From contig JARKUZ010000014.1 in NCBI GenBank assembly GCA_029851945.1, forward strand, positions 1-33,674: a stretch of DNA of 33,674 nt. The letters are read 5' to 3'. Shown piece after piece: positions 1-8,854 of this stretch. The stretch comes from Terrisporobacter sp. (GTDB taxonomy: Bacteria > Bacillota_A > Clostridia > Peptostreptococcales > Peptostreptococcaceae). The stretch's first letter is position 1; every line of letters begins with the position of its first letter. The notes beneath the pieces were generated by a model. The model was not told the DNA's origin. It saw nothing but the letters and a program-made list of their open reading frames with translations, and searched no databases. Position numbers and translations under genes: made by a program.

Positions 1-67
1 AATTTTTTTGATGGTTAAATACAAATACTATTTCTATATAATTGACTTTTCGAAAGGAGATAAAGTT

Positions 68-415
68 ATGAAATGTCCTAGATATATAGAAGAGTATTCA
101 AACACAAATAGAAAAATGAGAAAAATGATTTTTCGAGGTGTAGCAACTGCATCTTTAGCAACAGCAGCATATATGGGTGTAAAAAAAGTTTTAAAAATGA
201 TAGATGATAAAGCTTTATATGATGAAGATGAACCATATGATAAAGATAAAATAGAAGAAATTTATCAAGAAAAAGATAGAATGAAATTTTATGAAGATGA
301 ATTTATAAGACAAGAAAAAGAGGAACAAGAAGAACTTGAAAAAGTAGTTGAGGAATTTAACTCAAAGAGATTGACAAGAGAAAGTTGTCCCCATTGTGGA
401 AGAAAAAAAGCATAA
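68..415 (+). CDS. Small protein of unknown function with C-terminal CPHC motif
   Basis: The product is 115 aa. I start it at ATG 68 rather than further upstream because an AAAGGAGA ribosome binding site lies 7 bases before it. Residues about 20-40 form one moderately hydrophobic, Ala-rich segment (GVATASLATAAYMG) that could be a weak membrane helix. The rest is strongly charged and likely helical or coiled coil, rich in Glu, Asp and Lys. The last residues, CPHCGRKKA, contain a CxxC pair typical of a zinc knuckle, but only one such pair is present, so a metal site would need a dimer or partner. A strong hairpin terminator follows. I do not recognise the family and assign no function. Confidence 0.7.
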   Translation: MKCPRYIEEYSNTNRKMRKMIFRGVATASLATAAYMGVKKVLKMIDDKALYDEDEPYDKDKIEEIYQEKDRMKFYEDEFIRQEKEEQEELEKVVEEFNSKRLTRESCPHCGRKKA

Positions 416-480
416 AAAATAGAAGAAATAAAAAAGATATTTATCTTAATGAAAAAATATGTATACCATTTTTAATTACT

Positions 481-513
481 AAAAGCTACAAATCTAATGA
501 TTTGTAGCTTTTT
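481..513. terminator. Bidirectional intrinsic terminator
   Basis: A 14-bp stem (481-494 with 499-512) has a TAAT loop and is flanked by an A run on the left and a T run on the right. It sits between the plus-strand small gene and the minus-strand mntP, so it can end transcription from both sides. Confidence 0.85.
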
Positions 514-533
514 CATATAGATTATATTTAGTA

Positions 534-1124
534 TTAATTAAGCATGTTATAAATAAAATTTGTATGCTCATTTAAAATATTAATGCCGATTAAAATTAAA
601 ATAATACCTCCAATTATTTGAGCATAATTTTTAAACATAGATCCTAGCTTTTTTCCTATTAGTACACCTAATAAGCAAAGTAAAAATGTAATTGTGCCTA
701 TACTTGTACAAATAGGTAATATGGAAATATTTAAAAATGCGAAGCTAACTCCTGCAGCTAAAGCATCTATAGAAGTTGCGATTGATAAAGTTATTATCTC
801 TTTAGTATCTATTTCACCGTCACAAGTAACTGTAAGTTCTGGATTTCTACTATCTTCAAAAGCTTCAAATATCATTTTTAAACCAATAAAAGATAATAAA
901 AATAAGGCTATCCAATGATCAAAGGCTGTTATATATGATTGAAATCTTACTCCAGCGAACCAACCAATAAAAGGCATTATTCCTTGGAAACATCCAAAGA
1001 AAAAAGCAATTTTAAAAGATATGTAAAAGTTAATTTTTCTTAAGGTCATACCCTTAGTAATAGAGACTGCAAATGCATCCATAGCAAGAGCAAAACCAGT
1101 TAGTATTATAGTAAAAGAATCCAT
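534..1124 (-). CDS. mntP: Putative manganese efflux pump MntP
   Basis: The 196-aa protein matches the MntP (YebN, DUF204) family in length and layout. It has six predicted membrane helices arranged as two repeats, each carrying a conserved acidic motif: AMDAFAVS near the N terminus (Asp16) and SIDALAAG in the second half (Asp120). Members export Mn(II) across the cytoplasmic membrane. The start is fixed by a GGGGGG-containing Shine-Dalgarno (AGGGGGG on the minus strand) about 9 bases upstream. The gene is divergent from the rubrerythrin gene, which fits a metal and oxidative-stress neighbourhood. I looked for a yybP-ykoY manganese riboswitch upstream and did not see one. Confidence 0.9.
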   Translation of the reverse strand: MDSFTIILTGFALAMDAFAVSITKGMTLRKINFYISFKIAFFFGCFQGIMPFIGWFAGVRFQSYITAFDHWIALFLLSFIGLKMIFEAFEDSRNPELTVTCDGEIDTKEIITLSIATSIDALAAGVSFAFLNISILPICTSIGTITFLLCLLGVLIGKKLGSMFKNYAQIIGGIILILIGINILNEHTNFIYNMLN

Positions 1125-1187
1125 AAATGTGTCCCCCCTAGTAAATATTCATATGACTAATTACTAGTTATTATTACTTTTAATATA

Positions 1188-1204
1188 TTTGAAATTCATT
1201 CAAA
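1188..1204. repeat. Short inverted repeat between divergent mntP and rubrerythrin genes
   Basis: TTTGAA at 1188-1193 and TTCAAA at 1199-1204 form a 6-5-6 inverted repeat in the shared regulatory region. It could be an operator, but in DNA this AT-rich a repeat of this size can arise by chance. Confidence 0.3.
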
Positions 1205-1289
1205 TTATTCTTAAAAAAGTTTTTTACAATTAATGTTATATTATAAATATATTTAGGATTAAAGTATAAAAATAATTAATTTATACATA

Positions 1290-1304
1290 ATATAATTATT
1301 AGAA
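1290..1304 (+). promoter_or_regulatory. Candidate PerR/Fur-family box upstream of rubrerythrin
   Basis: ATATAATTATTAGAA matches the published PerR consensus TTATAATNATTATAA at 12 of 14 defined positions and ends 34 bases before the rubrerythrin start. Reverse rubrerythrins of clostridia are known PerR targets, so the position makes sense. The region is very AT-rich, so chance matches are likely; treat as a hypothesis. Confidence 0.35.
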
Positions 1305-1338
1305 AAATTAGGAATAAATTACAAATTTGGAGGTAATG

Positions 1339-1881
1339 ATGGAAAAGTGGGTCTGTACAATTTGTGGGTATATTTATGAAGGTGAAAATTCTCCAAAAGT
1401 TTGCCCTGTATGTAAAGAACCTAAAAATAAATTTGAAATAAGGTCAGAAAAATTAAGGAATTTAGATAAATATAGAGTAGGAATAGCTAAGTATTTAGAT
1501 GAGGATATGGTAAATGATTTGAGAGAAAATTTTACAGAAGAATGTAATGAAGTTGGTATGTATTTGGCTATGAGTCATATAGCTGATGCGGAAGGATACT
1601 CAGAAATAGCTGAAACATATAAAATAATAGCATATGAAGAAGCCGAGCATGCTGCTAAATTTGTTCAATTTTTAGGAGAAATTGTTAATACTTCAACTAA
1701 GCAAAATTTAAAAGATAGAATAGAAGCTGAGTATGGAGCAACAGATAAAAAATTAAAAATTGCTAGAAAAGCTAAGGAATTAGGTTTAGATATGATTTAT
1801 GATACTGTACAGAAAATGTGTAAAGATGAAGCCAGACACAGTAAAGTTTTTTTGGAACTTCTTAATAGATATTTTGAATAA
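1339..1881 (+). CDS. Reverse rubrerythrin (rubredoxin domain first)
   Basis: The 180-aa protein begins with a rubredoxin-type iron site, Cys6, Cys9, Cys22 and Cys25 (CTIC and CPVC), and continues with a four-helix ferritin-like diiron domain carrying two ExxH motifs, YEEAEHA and DEARHSK. In classical rubrerythrin the rubredoxin domain is C-terminal; here the order is reversed, as in the clostridial reverse rubrerythrins that reduce hydrogen peroxide and oxygen. It is cytoplasmic. GGAGG at 1329-1333 sits 5 bases before ATG 1339, so I prefer this over ATG 1336 (2 bases) or the upstream TTG 1327. It appears to be transcribed alone and ends in a terminator. Confidence 0.92.
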   Translation: MEKWVCTICGYIYEGENSPKVCPVCKEPKNKFEIRSEKLRNLDKYRVGIAKYLDEDMVNDLRENFTEECNEVGMYLAMSHIADAEGYSEIAETYKIIAYEEAEHAAKFVQFLGEIVNTSTKQNLKDRIEAEYGATDKKLKIARKAKELGLDMIYDTVQKMCKDEARHSKVFLELLNRYFE

Positions 1882-1921
1882 AAATTAGAAATAAATTAAA
1901 ATGAAGGAAATGCTTTAAATT

Positions 1922-1957
1922 AAGCGTCCATGTACATTAGTATAAGGGCGTTTTTTT
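1922..1957 (+). terminator. Intrinsic terminator after rubrerythrin
   Basis: AAGCGTCC (1922-1929) pairs with GGGCGTTT (1946-1953) through 8 bp including two G-U pairs, followed by a run of seven T. The loop is long (16 bases), so it is weaker than others in the window. Confidence 0.6.
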
Positions 1958-2172
1958 ATGGCGAAAATTATAAATATTAGGAGTAATATTTACATTTATT
2001 TACTTAGAACTTTAAATAAAACTTGTAAAAATAAGACTGTCATGTATAAAATTGAATTATTAGAGTATATAATAAAATGCTTTCAGTTGGCTATATATAT
2101 TGAAATAATAAATATCCAGTGATATTAAAGAGACTAATTTTATGATTTAATAAAGATGAAAGGGTGATTAAT

Positions 2173-2448
2173 ATGTCAATAAGCAAAAATGACATAATAC
2201 ATATTGCAAAATTAGCTAAATTAAAATTTGATGATGAAGAAGCTACTATTTTTGCAAGAGAATTTGAAAATATTTTAAAACAACTTAAAACTTTAGATAA
2301 ACTTAACTTAGATGATGTAACTATGGAGAAACCAAATGTATCGGTTCTTAGAAAAGATGTACAAAAAAAATGTGAGATAGAAGATTTATACATAAATACT
2401 AAGGTCATGAGAGAGACTTCAATTGAAGTTCCAAAAATTATTGAGTAG
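2173..2448 (+). CDS. gatC: Asp/Glu-tRNA amidotransferase subunit C
   Basis: The 91-aa protein has the GatC pattern: an N-terminal helix with HIAKLAKLKF, then a helix-loop region with FENILKQLKTLDKLNLDDV, and an extended C-terminal tail that wraps around GatA in known structures. GatC stabilises the GatCAB complex, which converts Glu-tRNA(Gln) or Asp-tRNA(Asn) to the amide form in the cytoplasm. I start at ATG 2173, preceded by GAAAGGGTG, not at the GTG nine bases upstream. The gatA ribosome binding site overlaps the gatC stop, so the two are translationally close. It is the first gene of gatCAB. Confidence 0.93.
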   Translation: MSISKNDIIHIAKLAKLKFDDEEATIFAREFENILKQLKTLDKLNLDDVTMEKPNVSVLRKDVQKKCEIEDLYINTKVMRETSIEVPKIIE

Positions 2449-2459
2449 GAGAGCATTTG

Positions 2460-3902
2460 ATGAAAGATTGTAGTATAAAATATTTATCAGAAAAAATTCG
2501 AAATAGAGAAATAACTTCTGAGGAAGTTGTTAGATATTACTTAAATAAAATTGAAGAAAAAGAAAAAAATATAGATGCTTTTTTGTTAGTTCAGAAAGAT
2601 GAAGCCTTGAAAAAATCTAAAGAAATAGATAATAAAATTAAACGAGGAGAAAAGGTAGGAAAATTAGCAGGGATTCCAATAGCTATAAAAGATAATATTT
2701 GTACAAAGGGGGTTAAAACAACTTGTGCATCAAAAATGTTGGAAGACTTTATTCCTCCTTATGATGCAACTGTAATTAAAAAATTACAAGATGAAGATGC
2801 TATTTTAATAGGAAAAACTAATTTAGATGAATTTGGAATGGGTTCCTCAACAGAAAATTCAGCATTTAAAGTTACAAAAAATCCTATAGATATAACTAGA
2901 GTGGCAGGAGGGTCTTCTGGTGGATCTGCTGCAGCTGTTTCAGCAGATATGGTACCTTTAGCATTAGGTTCTGATACGGGTGGTTCTATAAGGCAACCAG
3001 CTGCCTATTGTGGAATAGTTGGCATGAAACCAACTTATGGACTTGTATCTAGATTCGGGCTTATATCATTTGCTTCTTCTCTTGAACAAATTGGGCCATT
3101 CTCAAATAAAGTAGAAGATAATGCATATTTATTAAATATATTAGCTGGAGAAGATGATTTTGATGGAACTACAGTCAAGGAATTAGAGAAAAAAGATTAT
3201 ACAAAAGATATAGATGCTGGTATAAAAGGGATGAAAATAGGTATTCCAGTTGAATTTATAGAGGAAATAATAGATCCAGAAATAAAAGAAGTAATATTTA
3301 AAGATATAGATATATTAAAAGAATTAGGAGCAGAAGTAGAAGAATTTTCTCTGCCATTATTAAAGGAAGGACTTGCACCTTATTATATAATTTCTTCTGT
3401 AGAAGCCAGTTCAAATTTAGCTAGATTTGATTCTATAAGATATGGATATAGAACAAAGTACTATGAAAATATTAATGAATTAGTTGAAAAAAGCAGAAGT
3501 GAAGGTTTTGGAAAAGAAGTTAAAAGAAGAATAATGCTTGGGACTTATGCATTATCGTCAAGACATTGCGATGCATATTATAATAAGGCTCAAAAATTTA
3601 GATCTAAGCTTAAAAAAGACTTTAAAGAAGTATTCAAAAAGTATGATATAATAATTGGTCCGGTATCACCTGTATTACCTTTTAAAATAGGAGAAAAATG
3701 CAAAGACTCTACTACTATGTATTTATCAGATATTTATACTATAAATATAAACTTAGCTACAGTACCGGCTCTTTCTATGCCAGGAGGAAAGAGTAAAGAA
3801 GGTCTTCCCATAGGAATACAATTAATAGGAGATCAATTTAATGAAGATAAAATATATAAGGTTGCTTATGCTTTAGAGAGAAAGTTAGCGCTTAATTTTT
3901 AA
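2460..3902 (+). CDS. gatA: Asp/Glu-tRNA amidotransferase subunit A (amidase)
   Basis: The 480-aa protein is the glutaminase/amidase subunit of GatCAB. It belongs to the amidase signature family: the catalytic lysine is Lys77 in AIKDN, the cis-serine is Ser152 in GGSSGGSA, and the nucleophile Ser176 lies in SDTGGSIRQPA. These sit two residues earlier than the Lys79/Ser154/Ser178 triad of the staphylococcal enzyme. It releases ammonia from glutamine and channels it to GatB. ATG 2460 follows the TAGGAGAG that overlaps the gatC stop; the TTG three bases upstream is less likely. Only 16 bases separate it from gatB. Confidence 0.97.
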   Translation: MKDCSIKYLSEKIRNREITSEEVVRYYLNKIEEKEKNIDAFLLVQKDEALKKSKEIDNKIKRGEKVGKLAGIPIAIKDNICTKGVKTTCASKMLEDFIPPYDATVIKKLQDEDAILIGKTNLDEFGMGSSTENSAFKVTKNPIDITRVAGGSSGGSAAAVSADMVPLALGSDTGGSIRQPAAYCGIVGMKPTYGLVSRFGLISFASSLEQIGPFSNKVEDNAYLLNILAGEDDFDGTTVKELEKKDYTKDIDAGIKGMKIGIPVEFIEEIIDPEIKEVIFKDIDILKELGAEVEEFSLPLLKEGLAPYYIISSVEASSNLARFDSIRYGYRTKYYENINELVEKSRSEGFGKEVKRRIMLGTYALSSRHCDAYYNKAQKFRSKLKKDFKEVFKKYDIIIGPVSPVLPFKIGEKCKDSTTMYLSDIYTININLATVPALSMPGGKSKEGLPIGIQLIGDQFNEDKIYKVAYALERKLALNF

Positions 3903-3918
3903 GGAGGAGGTGTAATAC

Positions 3919-5358
3919 ATGATATTTGAAACAGTTATTGGCTTAGAAATTCATGCGGAGCTAAAGACACGTACAAAAATATTTTGTTCTTGCTCGACAG
4001 AATTTGGTGCTAAACCAAATGAAAATACATGTCCAATATGCTTGGGAATGCCAGGTACATTACCTGTATTAAATGAAGAAGTAGTAAATTTAGCGATAAA
4101 AGCAGGTAAAGCAGTTAATTGTACTATAAATAATTATAATAAAATGGACAGGAAAAACTACTTTTATCCAGACTTAACTAAAAACTATCAAACTTCACAA
4201 TATGATTTACCAATGTGTAGTAATGGTTTGGTCAAATTTAATTACGAAGGTAAAGAAGTTTCTGTTAGAATAAATAGAATACATATAGAAGAAGATGCCG
4301 GTAAGCTTATTCATTTAGAAGATGAACCAATATCACTAATTGACTATAATAGAGCTGGAGTTCCGCTTATTGAAATAGTTACTGATCCCGATTTAAGATC
4401 TCCAGGTGAAGCTGCTACATTTATGAGGGAATTAAAAGGAATACTTGAATATTCTGAAGTATCTGATTGTCGTATGGAACAAGGATCAATCAGATGTGAT
4501 GCTAATATCTCAATTAGACCTTATGGACAAGAAGAATATGGAACTAAGGTAGAAATTAAAAATATCAACTCATTTAGAGAAGTTCAAAAGGCTCTAGAAA
4601 AAGAAGAAGAAAGACAAAAAAAACTATATCAATTTGGTGAGCAGTATAAAATTAAGCAAGAAACAAGAAGATGGGATGCATCTAAGGGAAAAACTATTTC
4701 TATGAGATCTAAAGAAGAATCTCAGGATTATAGATATTTTCCAGAACCAGATTTAACACCAATAATAATAACCAAAGAAAAAGTAAATGAAATAGAAAAA
4801 ACTTTACCTGAAATGCCTATTCAAAAAAGAGTTAGATTTGTAGAAGAATATAAAATAAGTGAAAAGGATGCATCAATCTTAGTAGGAAATAAAACATTAG
4901 CTGAATTTTATGAAGAGGTGGTAATTCTTGGTGGGAATCCTAGAACAGTATGTAACTACATACTTGGAGATTTACTTCGTTTGTTAAATACAAATAATAT
5001 GAAACCAGAAGATATAAAAATATCGCCTAAAAATCTTGTTGACTTAATTAAAATTATAGAATCCGGTAAAATAAGTAATACTGCTGGCAAAGAAGTATTT
5101 AAAGAAATGTTTAATAGTGATAAAAATCCAAATGCTATTATAGAGGAAAAAGGTTTAGTTCAAATAAGCTGTACAGATGAAGTAAAAAAGATCGTAGATG
5201 AAGTATTAAATAATAACCCAAAATCAATAGAAGATTTTAAAGCAGGAAGGAATAAAGCTATAGGATATTTAATGGGACAAGTTATGAAATTATCAAAGGG
5301 TAAGGTCAATCCTTCAATTGCCAAACAAATTTTAGAGGATAAATTAAATAAAATATAA
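3919..5358 (+). CDS. gatB: Asp/Glu-tRNA amidotransferase subunit B
   Basis: The 479-aa protein is the kinase/transamidase and tRNA-binding subunit of GatCAB. The N terminus has the conserved ETVIGLEIHAEL start and a zinc site formed by Cys23, Cys25, Cys38 and Cys41 (CSCS and CPICLGMPG). The catalytic cradle follows, and the last 150 residues are the helical and YqeY-like tail that contacts the tRNA elbow (GNRKAIGYLMGQVMK-type ending is visible as GRNKAIGYLMGQVMK). A strong AGGAGGAGGTG site precedes ATG 3919. It ends the operon, with a 17-bp terminator directly after. Presence of GatCAB implies this organism amidates at least one mischarged tRNA. Confidence 0.97.
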   Translation: MIFETVIGLEIHAELKTRTKIFCSCSTEFGAKPNENTCPICLGMPGTLPVLNEEVVNLAIKAGKAVNCTINNYNKMDRKNYFYPDLTKNYQTSQYDLPMCSNGLVKFNYEGKEVSVRINRIHIEEDAGKLIHLEDEPISLIDYNRAGVPLIEIVTDPDLRSPGEAATFMRELKGILEYSEVSDCRMEQGSIRCDANISIRPYGQEEYGTKVEIKNINSFREVQKALEKEEERQKKLYQFGEQYKIKQETRRWDASKGKTISMRSKEESQDYRYFPEPDLTPIIITKEKVNEIEKTLPEMPIQKRVRFVEEYKISEKDASILVGNKTLAEFYEEVVILGGNPRTVCNYILGDLLRLLNTNNMKPEDIKISPKNLVDLIKIIESGKISNTAGKEVFKEMFNSDKNPNAIIEEKGLVQISCTDEVKKIVDEVLNNNPKSIEDFKAGRNKAIGYLMGQVMKLSKGKVNPSIAKQILEDKLNKI

Positions 5359-5401
5359 AAGAAGAATTACTTAGCATTTATTGTTAAGTAATTCTTCTTT
5401 T
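5357..5401 (+). terminator. Strong intrinsic terminator after gatB
   Basis: A 17-bp uninterrupted stem (5357-5373 with 5385-5401) has an 11-base loop and ends in a T-rich arm. It begins inside the gatB stop codon. Confidence 0.9.
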
Positions 5402-5432
5402 ATGTACTAAAACTTTCACATTTCTATACAGC

Positions 5433-5460
5433 TTGAGATATACTAATATATATGTATAAA
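5433..5460 (+). promoter_or_regulatory. Probable promoter of cls
   Basis: TTGAGA (5433-5438) and TATAAA (5455-5460) are separated by 16 bases. Transcription would begin just before the cls ribosome binding site, giving a very short leader. Confidence 0.45.
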
Positions 5461-5489
5461 TTTAAAAAGGAGGAAATTAGGGAATATAT

Positions 5490-7025
5490 ATGAAAAAGTT
5501 ATACAAAAACTCTATTCAAAGATTAGCCTTCTTATTTCTCACTTTAGCAATTCAGTTATATTTTATAATATGTGTAATCTTAGAATCTAAAGAATATTTT
5601 TTATATTTCTATATAATTTCCTTAATAGTAGGTATTATTTTAGTAGTAATTATACTAAATGGCAAAAGTAATCCTAGTTATAAAATTGCTTGGATTGTAC
5701 CAATTCTAATATTACCTATTTTTGGTGGAACCTTTTATCTTATTTACGGAGGAAATAAATTAAGTAAAAGGGAGAAGAGTAAAATGAAAAGTCAAAATAT
5801 CAAAATGAAATCATCGTTAGTTCAGGATTATAAAGTATTAAGGAAGTTAGAAAACGAAAGTGAATATGCGAAAAATCAAGCATTATATATATTAAATTAC
5901 GCAAATTGTCCCATATATGAAAATACTTATAATGAATATTTATCTCCAGGAGAAATTAAGTTTAAAAAACTAATAGAAGAATTAAAAAAAGCAAAACATT
6001 TTATTTTCTTAGAGTACTTTATTATAGAAGAAGGGATAATGTGGAATACAATTTTAGAAATTTTAAAAGAAAAAGCAAAAGAGAGAGTAGATGTAAGAAT
6101 AATTTATGATGATGTTGGATGTGTTATGAAATTACCTTATAAATATAATCAAGAATTAGAAAAACTAGGCATCAAATGTAGAATATTCAACCCCTTTATT
6201 CCTGTATTAACTAATAGATTAAATAATAGAGATCACAGAAAAATTGCTGTAATAGATGGATATGTAGGTTTTATGGGAGGAATTAATTTAGCTGATGAAT
6301 ACATAAATGCCTATGAAAGATTTGGTCATTGGAAAGATGCAGCAATATTAATAAAAGGTGAAGCTGTATTTAACTTAACTGTAATGTTTTTAACCATGTG
6401 GGATTTTATAAATAACTCTGATGATGATTATATTAAATATAAGCCAGAAAACTTTACTGATAGAAAATACTTTTCTAAAGGATATATTCAACCATTTGAT
6501 GATAGTCCATTAGTAAATGAACCTATAGGAGAAACTGTGTATTTAAATCTGATAAATAAAGCTAAAAAATATATTTATATAAATACTCCTTATCTTATTA
6601 TAGACAATGAAATGGCAACGGCTTTAAAAATAGCAGCAAAATCAGGTGTTGATGTTAGAATTGTAACACCTCATATTCCAGATAAATGGTTTGTTCATGC
6701 TGTTACTAAATCATATTATCACTCATTTATTAAGGATGGAATAAAAATATACGAATATACACCAGGATTTATGCATTCTAAAACATTTGTTGTAGATGAT
6801 GAATATGCTGTAATCGGTAGTATAAATTTAGATTTTAGAAGTTTATATTTACATTTTGAATGTGGTGCATGGTTATATAAAACAGATAGTGTAATTGATT
6901 TAAGAGATGATTTTAAAAATACATTGAAGCTTTGCCAAGTAGTAACTTTAGAAGAATGTGAAAATATAAAATGGCCGGTTAAATTTGGTAGATTAATTTT
7001 ACGTATGTTTTCACCTTTGTTATAA
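5490..7025 (+). CDS. cls: Cardiolipin synthase
   Basis: The 511-aa protein has the full bacterial cardiolipin synthase layout: two N-terminal membrane helices (about residues 10-35 and 40-56) plus a third hydrophobic stretch near 68-86, then two phospholipase D domains. The HKD motifs are His249-x-Lys251-x4-Asp256 (HRKIAVID) and His429-x-Lys431-x4-Asp436 (HSKTFVVD), both followed by the usual GG/GS-IN residues. It joins two phosphatidylglycerol molecules to make cardiolipin at the membrane. AAGGAGG is 16 bases from ATG 5490, longer than usual; a nearer TAGGGA may help instead. It is monocistronic, with a terminator on each side. Confidence 0.94.
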   Translation: MKKLYKNSIQRLAFLFLTLAIQLYFIICVILESKEYFLYFYIISLIVGIILVVIILNGKSNPSYKIAWIVPILILPIFGGTFYLIYGGNKLSKREKSKMKSQNIKMKSSLVQDYKVLRKLENESEYAKNQALYILNYANCPIYENTYNEYLSPGEIKFKKLIEELKKAKHFIFLEYFIIEEGIMWNTILEILKEKAKERVDVRIIYDDVGCVMKLPYKYNQELEKLGIKCRIFNPFIPVLTNRLNNRDHRKIAVIDGYVGFMGGINLADEYINAYERFGHWKDAAILIKGEAVFNLTVMFLTMWDFINNSDDDYIKYKPENFTDRKYFSKGYIQPFDDSPLVNEPIGETVYLNLINKAKKYIYINTPYLIIDNEMATALKIAAKSGVDVRIVTPHIPDKWFVHAVTKSYYHSFIKDGIKIYEYTPGFMHSKTFVVDDEYAVIGSINLDFRSLYLHFECGAWLYKTDSVIDLRDDFKNTLKLCQVVTLEECENIKWPVKFGRLILRMFSPLL

Positions 7026-7027
7026 TA

Positions 7028-7064
7028 AAAAGTCTTCCTTGATATATATGAGGAAGATTTTTTT
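7028..7064 (+). terminator. Intrinsic terminator after cls
   Basis: An 11-bp stem built from AGTCTTCCTT (7031-7040) and its partner around 7050-7059 is followed by a run of T. Confidence 0.85.
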
Positions 7065-7106
7065 GTTATAATGTAATATGAAAATTAAATATAAAAAGGA
7101 GAGAAA

Positions 7107-7871
7107 ATGAAAAAATACATAGACTTAATTAAAAGAAATATAGATATTATTTTGGGAGTAGTGTTTATTATATACTTTATATGCTTGATTTTTTTATCTA
7201 AACTTTATGTCAAATATATCTTCCTAATTTTAGGAATATTATTTATAATTTATCATTTTATTAAAGACAAATTAAAAAATAAAAGGAAACTATATAAGAT
7301 ATTAAAAATAATTTTTGCTATTTTTATTTCTATTTTTATAGCTATAGAAGGAGCTATAGCATTTTATCCTAATAAAAGTAAGAAAGAATGTGATTATATA
7401 ATAGTTCTTGGAGCATTAGTAAATAAAAATAAGCCAAGTCAAACACTACAAGACAGATTAGATGCAGCTATTGAATATCTAAATAAATGTAAAGATGATG
7501 CTTATATTATAGTTTCTGGAGGACAAGGTAGAGGTGAAAATATTAGTGAAGCCCAAGCAATGTATGAATATCTAATAAAAAATAATGTGGATGAAAAAAT
7601 AATAATAAAAGAAGATAAATCAAGGACTACAGAAGAAAATTTTAAATACTCGAAGAAAATTATAGAAGAGCATAGCAATAAAAATATAGAAGACATAAGA
7701 ATAAAAGTAGTAACGACAGATTTTCATAGCTTTAGAAGTAAATTGATTTCACAAAAGTTTAATTATGATAAAGTAAGTTTTTATACATCTGTATCAAAAT
7801 ATAATTTAGTTCCATTAAACTATCTTAGGGAATTTTTCGCTACTATACACTATTTTGTATTTGGAAATTAA
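7107..7871 (+). CDS. YdcF/SanA-like (DUF218) membrane protein
   Basis: The 254-aa protein has three hydrophobic segments in the first 85 residues (about 12-30, 33-50, 67-84) and then a DUF218 (YdcF, SanA) domain. Family hallmarks are the core strand DYIIVLGALV, the glycine-rich IIVSGGQGRGE, the acidic KEDKSRTTEENF block and the VVTTDFHSFRS motif. Family members have been linked to envelope integrity and vancomycin sensitivity in enterobacteria, but the reaction is not known. The catalytic-like domain probably faces outside, beyond the membrane anchor. ATG 7107 follows AAGGAGAG. I see no partner gene; it lies between terminator-bounded cls and mscS. Confidence 0.85.
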   Translation: MKKYIDLIKRNIDIILGVVFIIYFICLIFLSKLYVKYIFLILGILFIIYHFIKDKLKNKRKLYKILKIIFAIFISIFIAIEGAIAFYPNKSKKECDYIIVLGALVNKNKPSQTLQDRLDAAIEYLNKCKDDAYIIVSGGQGRGENISEAQAMYEYLIKNNVDEKIIIKEDKSRTTEENFKYSKKIIEEHSNKNIEDIRIKVVTTDFHSFRSKLISQKFNYDKVSFYTSVSKYNLVPLNYLREFFATIHYFVFGN

Positions 7872-7929
7872 ACTATATATTTACATAAATATGTATAATT
7901 TGATAATTTTTGATTTATTATCTTCATTC

Positions 7930-7958
7930 TAGACAAAAATTATAAATAGGTGTATTAT
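7930..7958 (+). promoter_or_regulatory. Promoter of mscS-like gene
   Basis: TAGACA (7930-7935) and TATTAT (7953-7958) are separated by 17 bases, a good vegetative sigma factor match 36 bases before the gene start. Confidence 0.6.
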
Positions 7959-7993
7959 TTAATAATGTAATTATATAGTTCGGAGGTAATATA

Positions 7994-8851
7994 ATGATAA
8001 AGGAAATACAAAATATGAATTTCAAAGATATGACTATATCTACAATAACTACAAAATTACTAGACTGGGCACTAGAAAGTGGAGTTAAATTAGTAATAGG
8101 ATTATTATTAATAATAATTGGATTTAAAATAATAAATAAATTATCTAAAAAATTTGTTACTTTCTCAGAGACTAAAAATATGGATATGACTCTGATAAGA
8201 TTTGTTAAATCTTTTATAAATATATCATTAAAAGGATTATTAGTTTTAGTAATAGCAGGTGGCTATTGGAAGTTAGAGCTTTCTGGTCTGGCAGCAATAG
8301 TAGCTTCTGCTGGGGTTGCCATAGGTCTTGCTCTTCAAGGTAGTTTATCTAACTTTGCAGGGGGCTTTATAATACTTTTACTTAGACCTTTTAAAGTAGG
8401 AGATTATGTGCAGACAGGTCAGTTTGAAGGTGAAGTTGAACAAATAGGAGTATTTTATACTACATTAACAACTATAGACAATAAAGTTGTATTAATACCT
8501 AATGGAACTCTTTCTAATGGTAGTTTAATAAACTATTCTACAAAAGCGACAAGAAGAGTAGATTTAAAATTCTCTGCAAGTTATGAAAGTGATATATTGA
8601 AAGTTAAAAGGGTATTAGAAGATATCGTAAGAAGTAATCCTTTAATTTTACATGAGCCAGAGCCATTTGTCGGATTATTTGAACAAGGACCAAATTCCCT
8701 TGACTTTGCTGTTAGAGTTTGGTGTAATAAAGAAAATTATTGGCCTATATATTTTGACTTATTAGAAAAAGTTAAAATAAGGTTTGATGAAGAAGGTATT
8801 TCTATACCATATCCTCAAATGGATTTACATGTTAGACAGATTGTGAAATAA
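7994..8851 (+). CDS. mscS: Small-conductance mechanosensitive channel (MscS family)
   Basis: The 285-aa protein has MscS length and layout: three N-terminal membrane helices, then a cytoplasmic beta domain and alpha/beta vestibule. The pore helix region reads ASAGVAIGLALQGSLSNF with the Gly/Ala packing pattern of TM3, followed by the signature AGGFIILLLRPFKVGDYV. These channels open under membrane tension to release solutes in hypo-osmotic shock. The start at ATG 7994 follows CGGAGGT. It is transcribed alone from a promoter at 7930-7958 and ends in a terminator. The neighbouring cardiolipin synthase also acts on membrane properties, but I see no operon link. Confidence 0.94.
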   Translation: MIKEIQNMNFKDMTISTITTKLLDWALESGVKLVIGLLLIIIGFKIINKLSKKFVTFSETKNMDMTLIRFVKSFINISLKGLLVLVIAGGYWKLELSGLAAIVASAGVAIGLALQGSLSNFAGGFIILLLRPFKVGDYVQTGQFEGEVEQIGVFYTTLTTIDNKVVLIPNGTLSNGSLINYSTKATRRVDLKFSASYESDILKVKRVLEDIVRSNPLILHEPEPFVGLFEQGPNSLDFAVRVWCNKENYWPIYFDLLEKVKIRFDEEGISIPYPQMDLHVRQIVK

Positions 8852-8854
8852 TAA

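Noticed and set aside
1125..1330. Manganese (yybP-ykoY) riboswitch upstream of mntP
   Set aside because: None of the conserved segments of that class can be seen on the minus strand.
1958..2172. T-box or other riboswitch before gatC
   Set aside because: No T-box AGGGTGGNACCGCG core and no stable specifier stem; only AT-rich sequence.
2091..2456. Minus-strand ORF opposite gatC
   Set aside because: Antisense shadow of gatC with no ribosome binding site.
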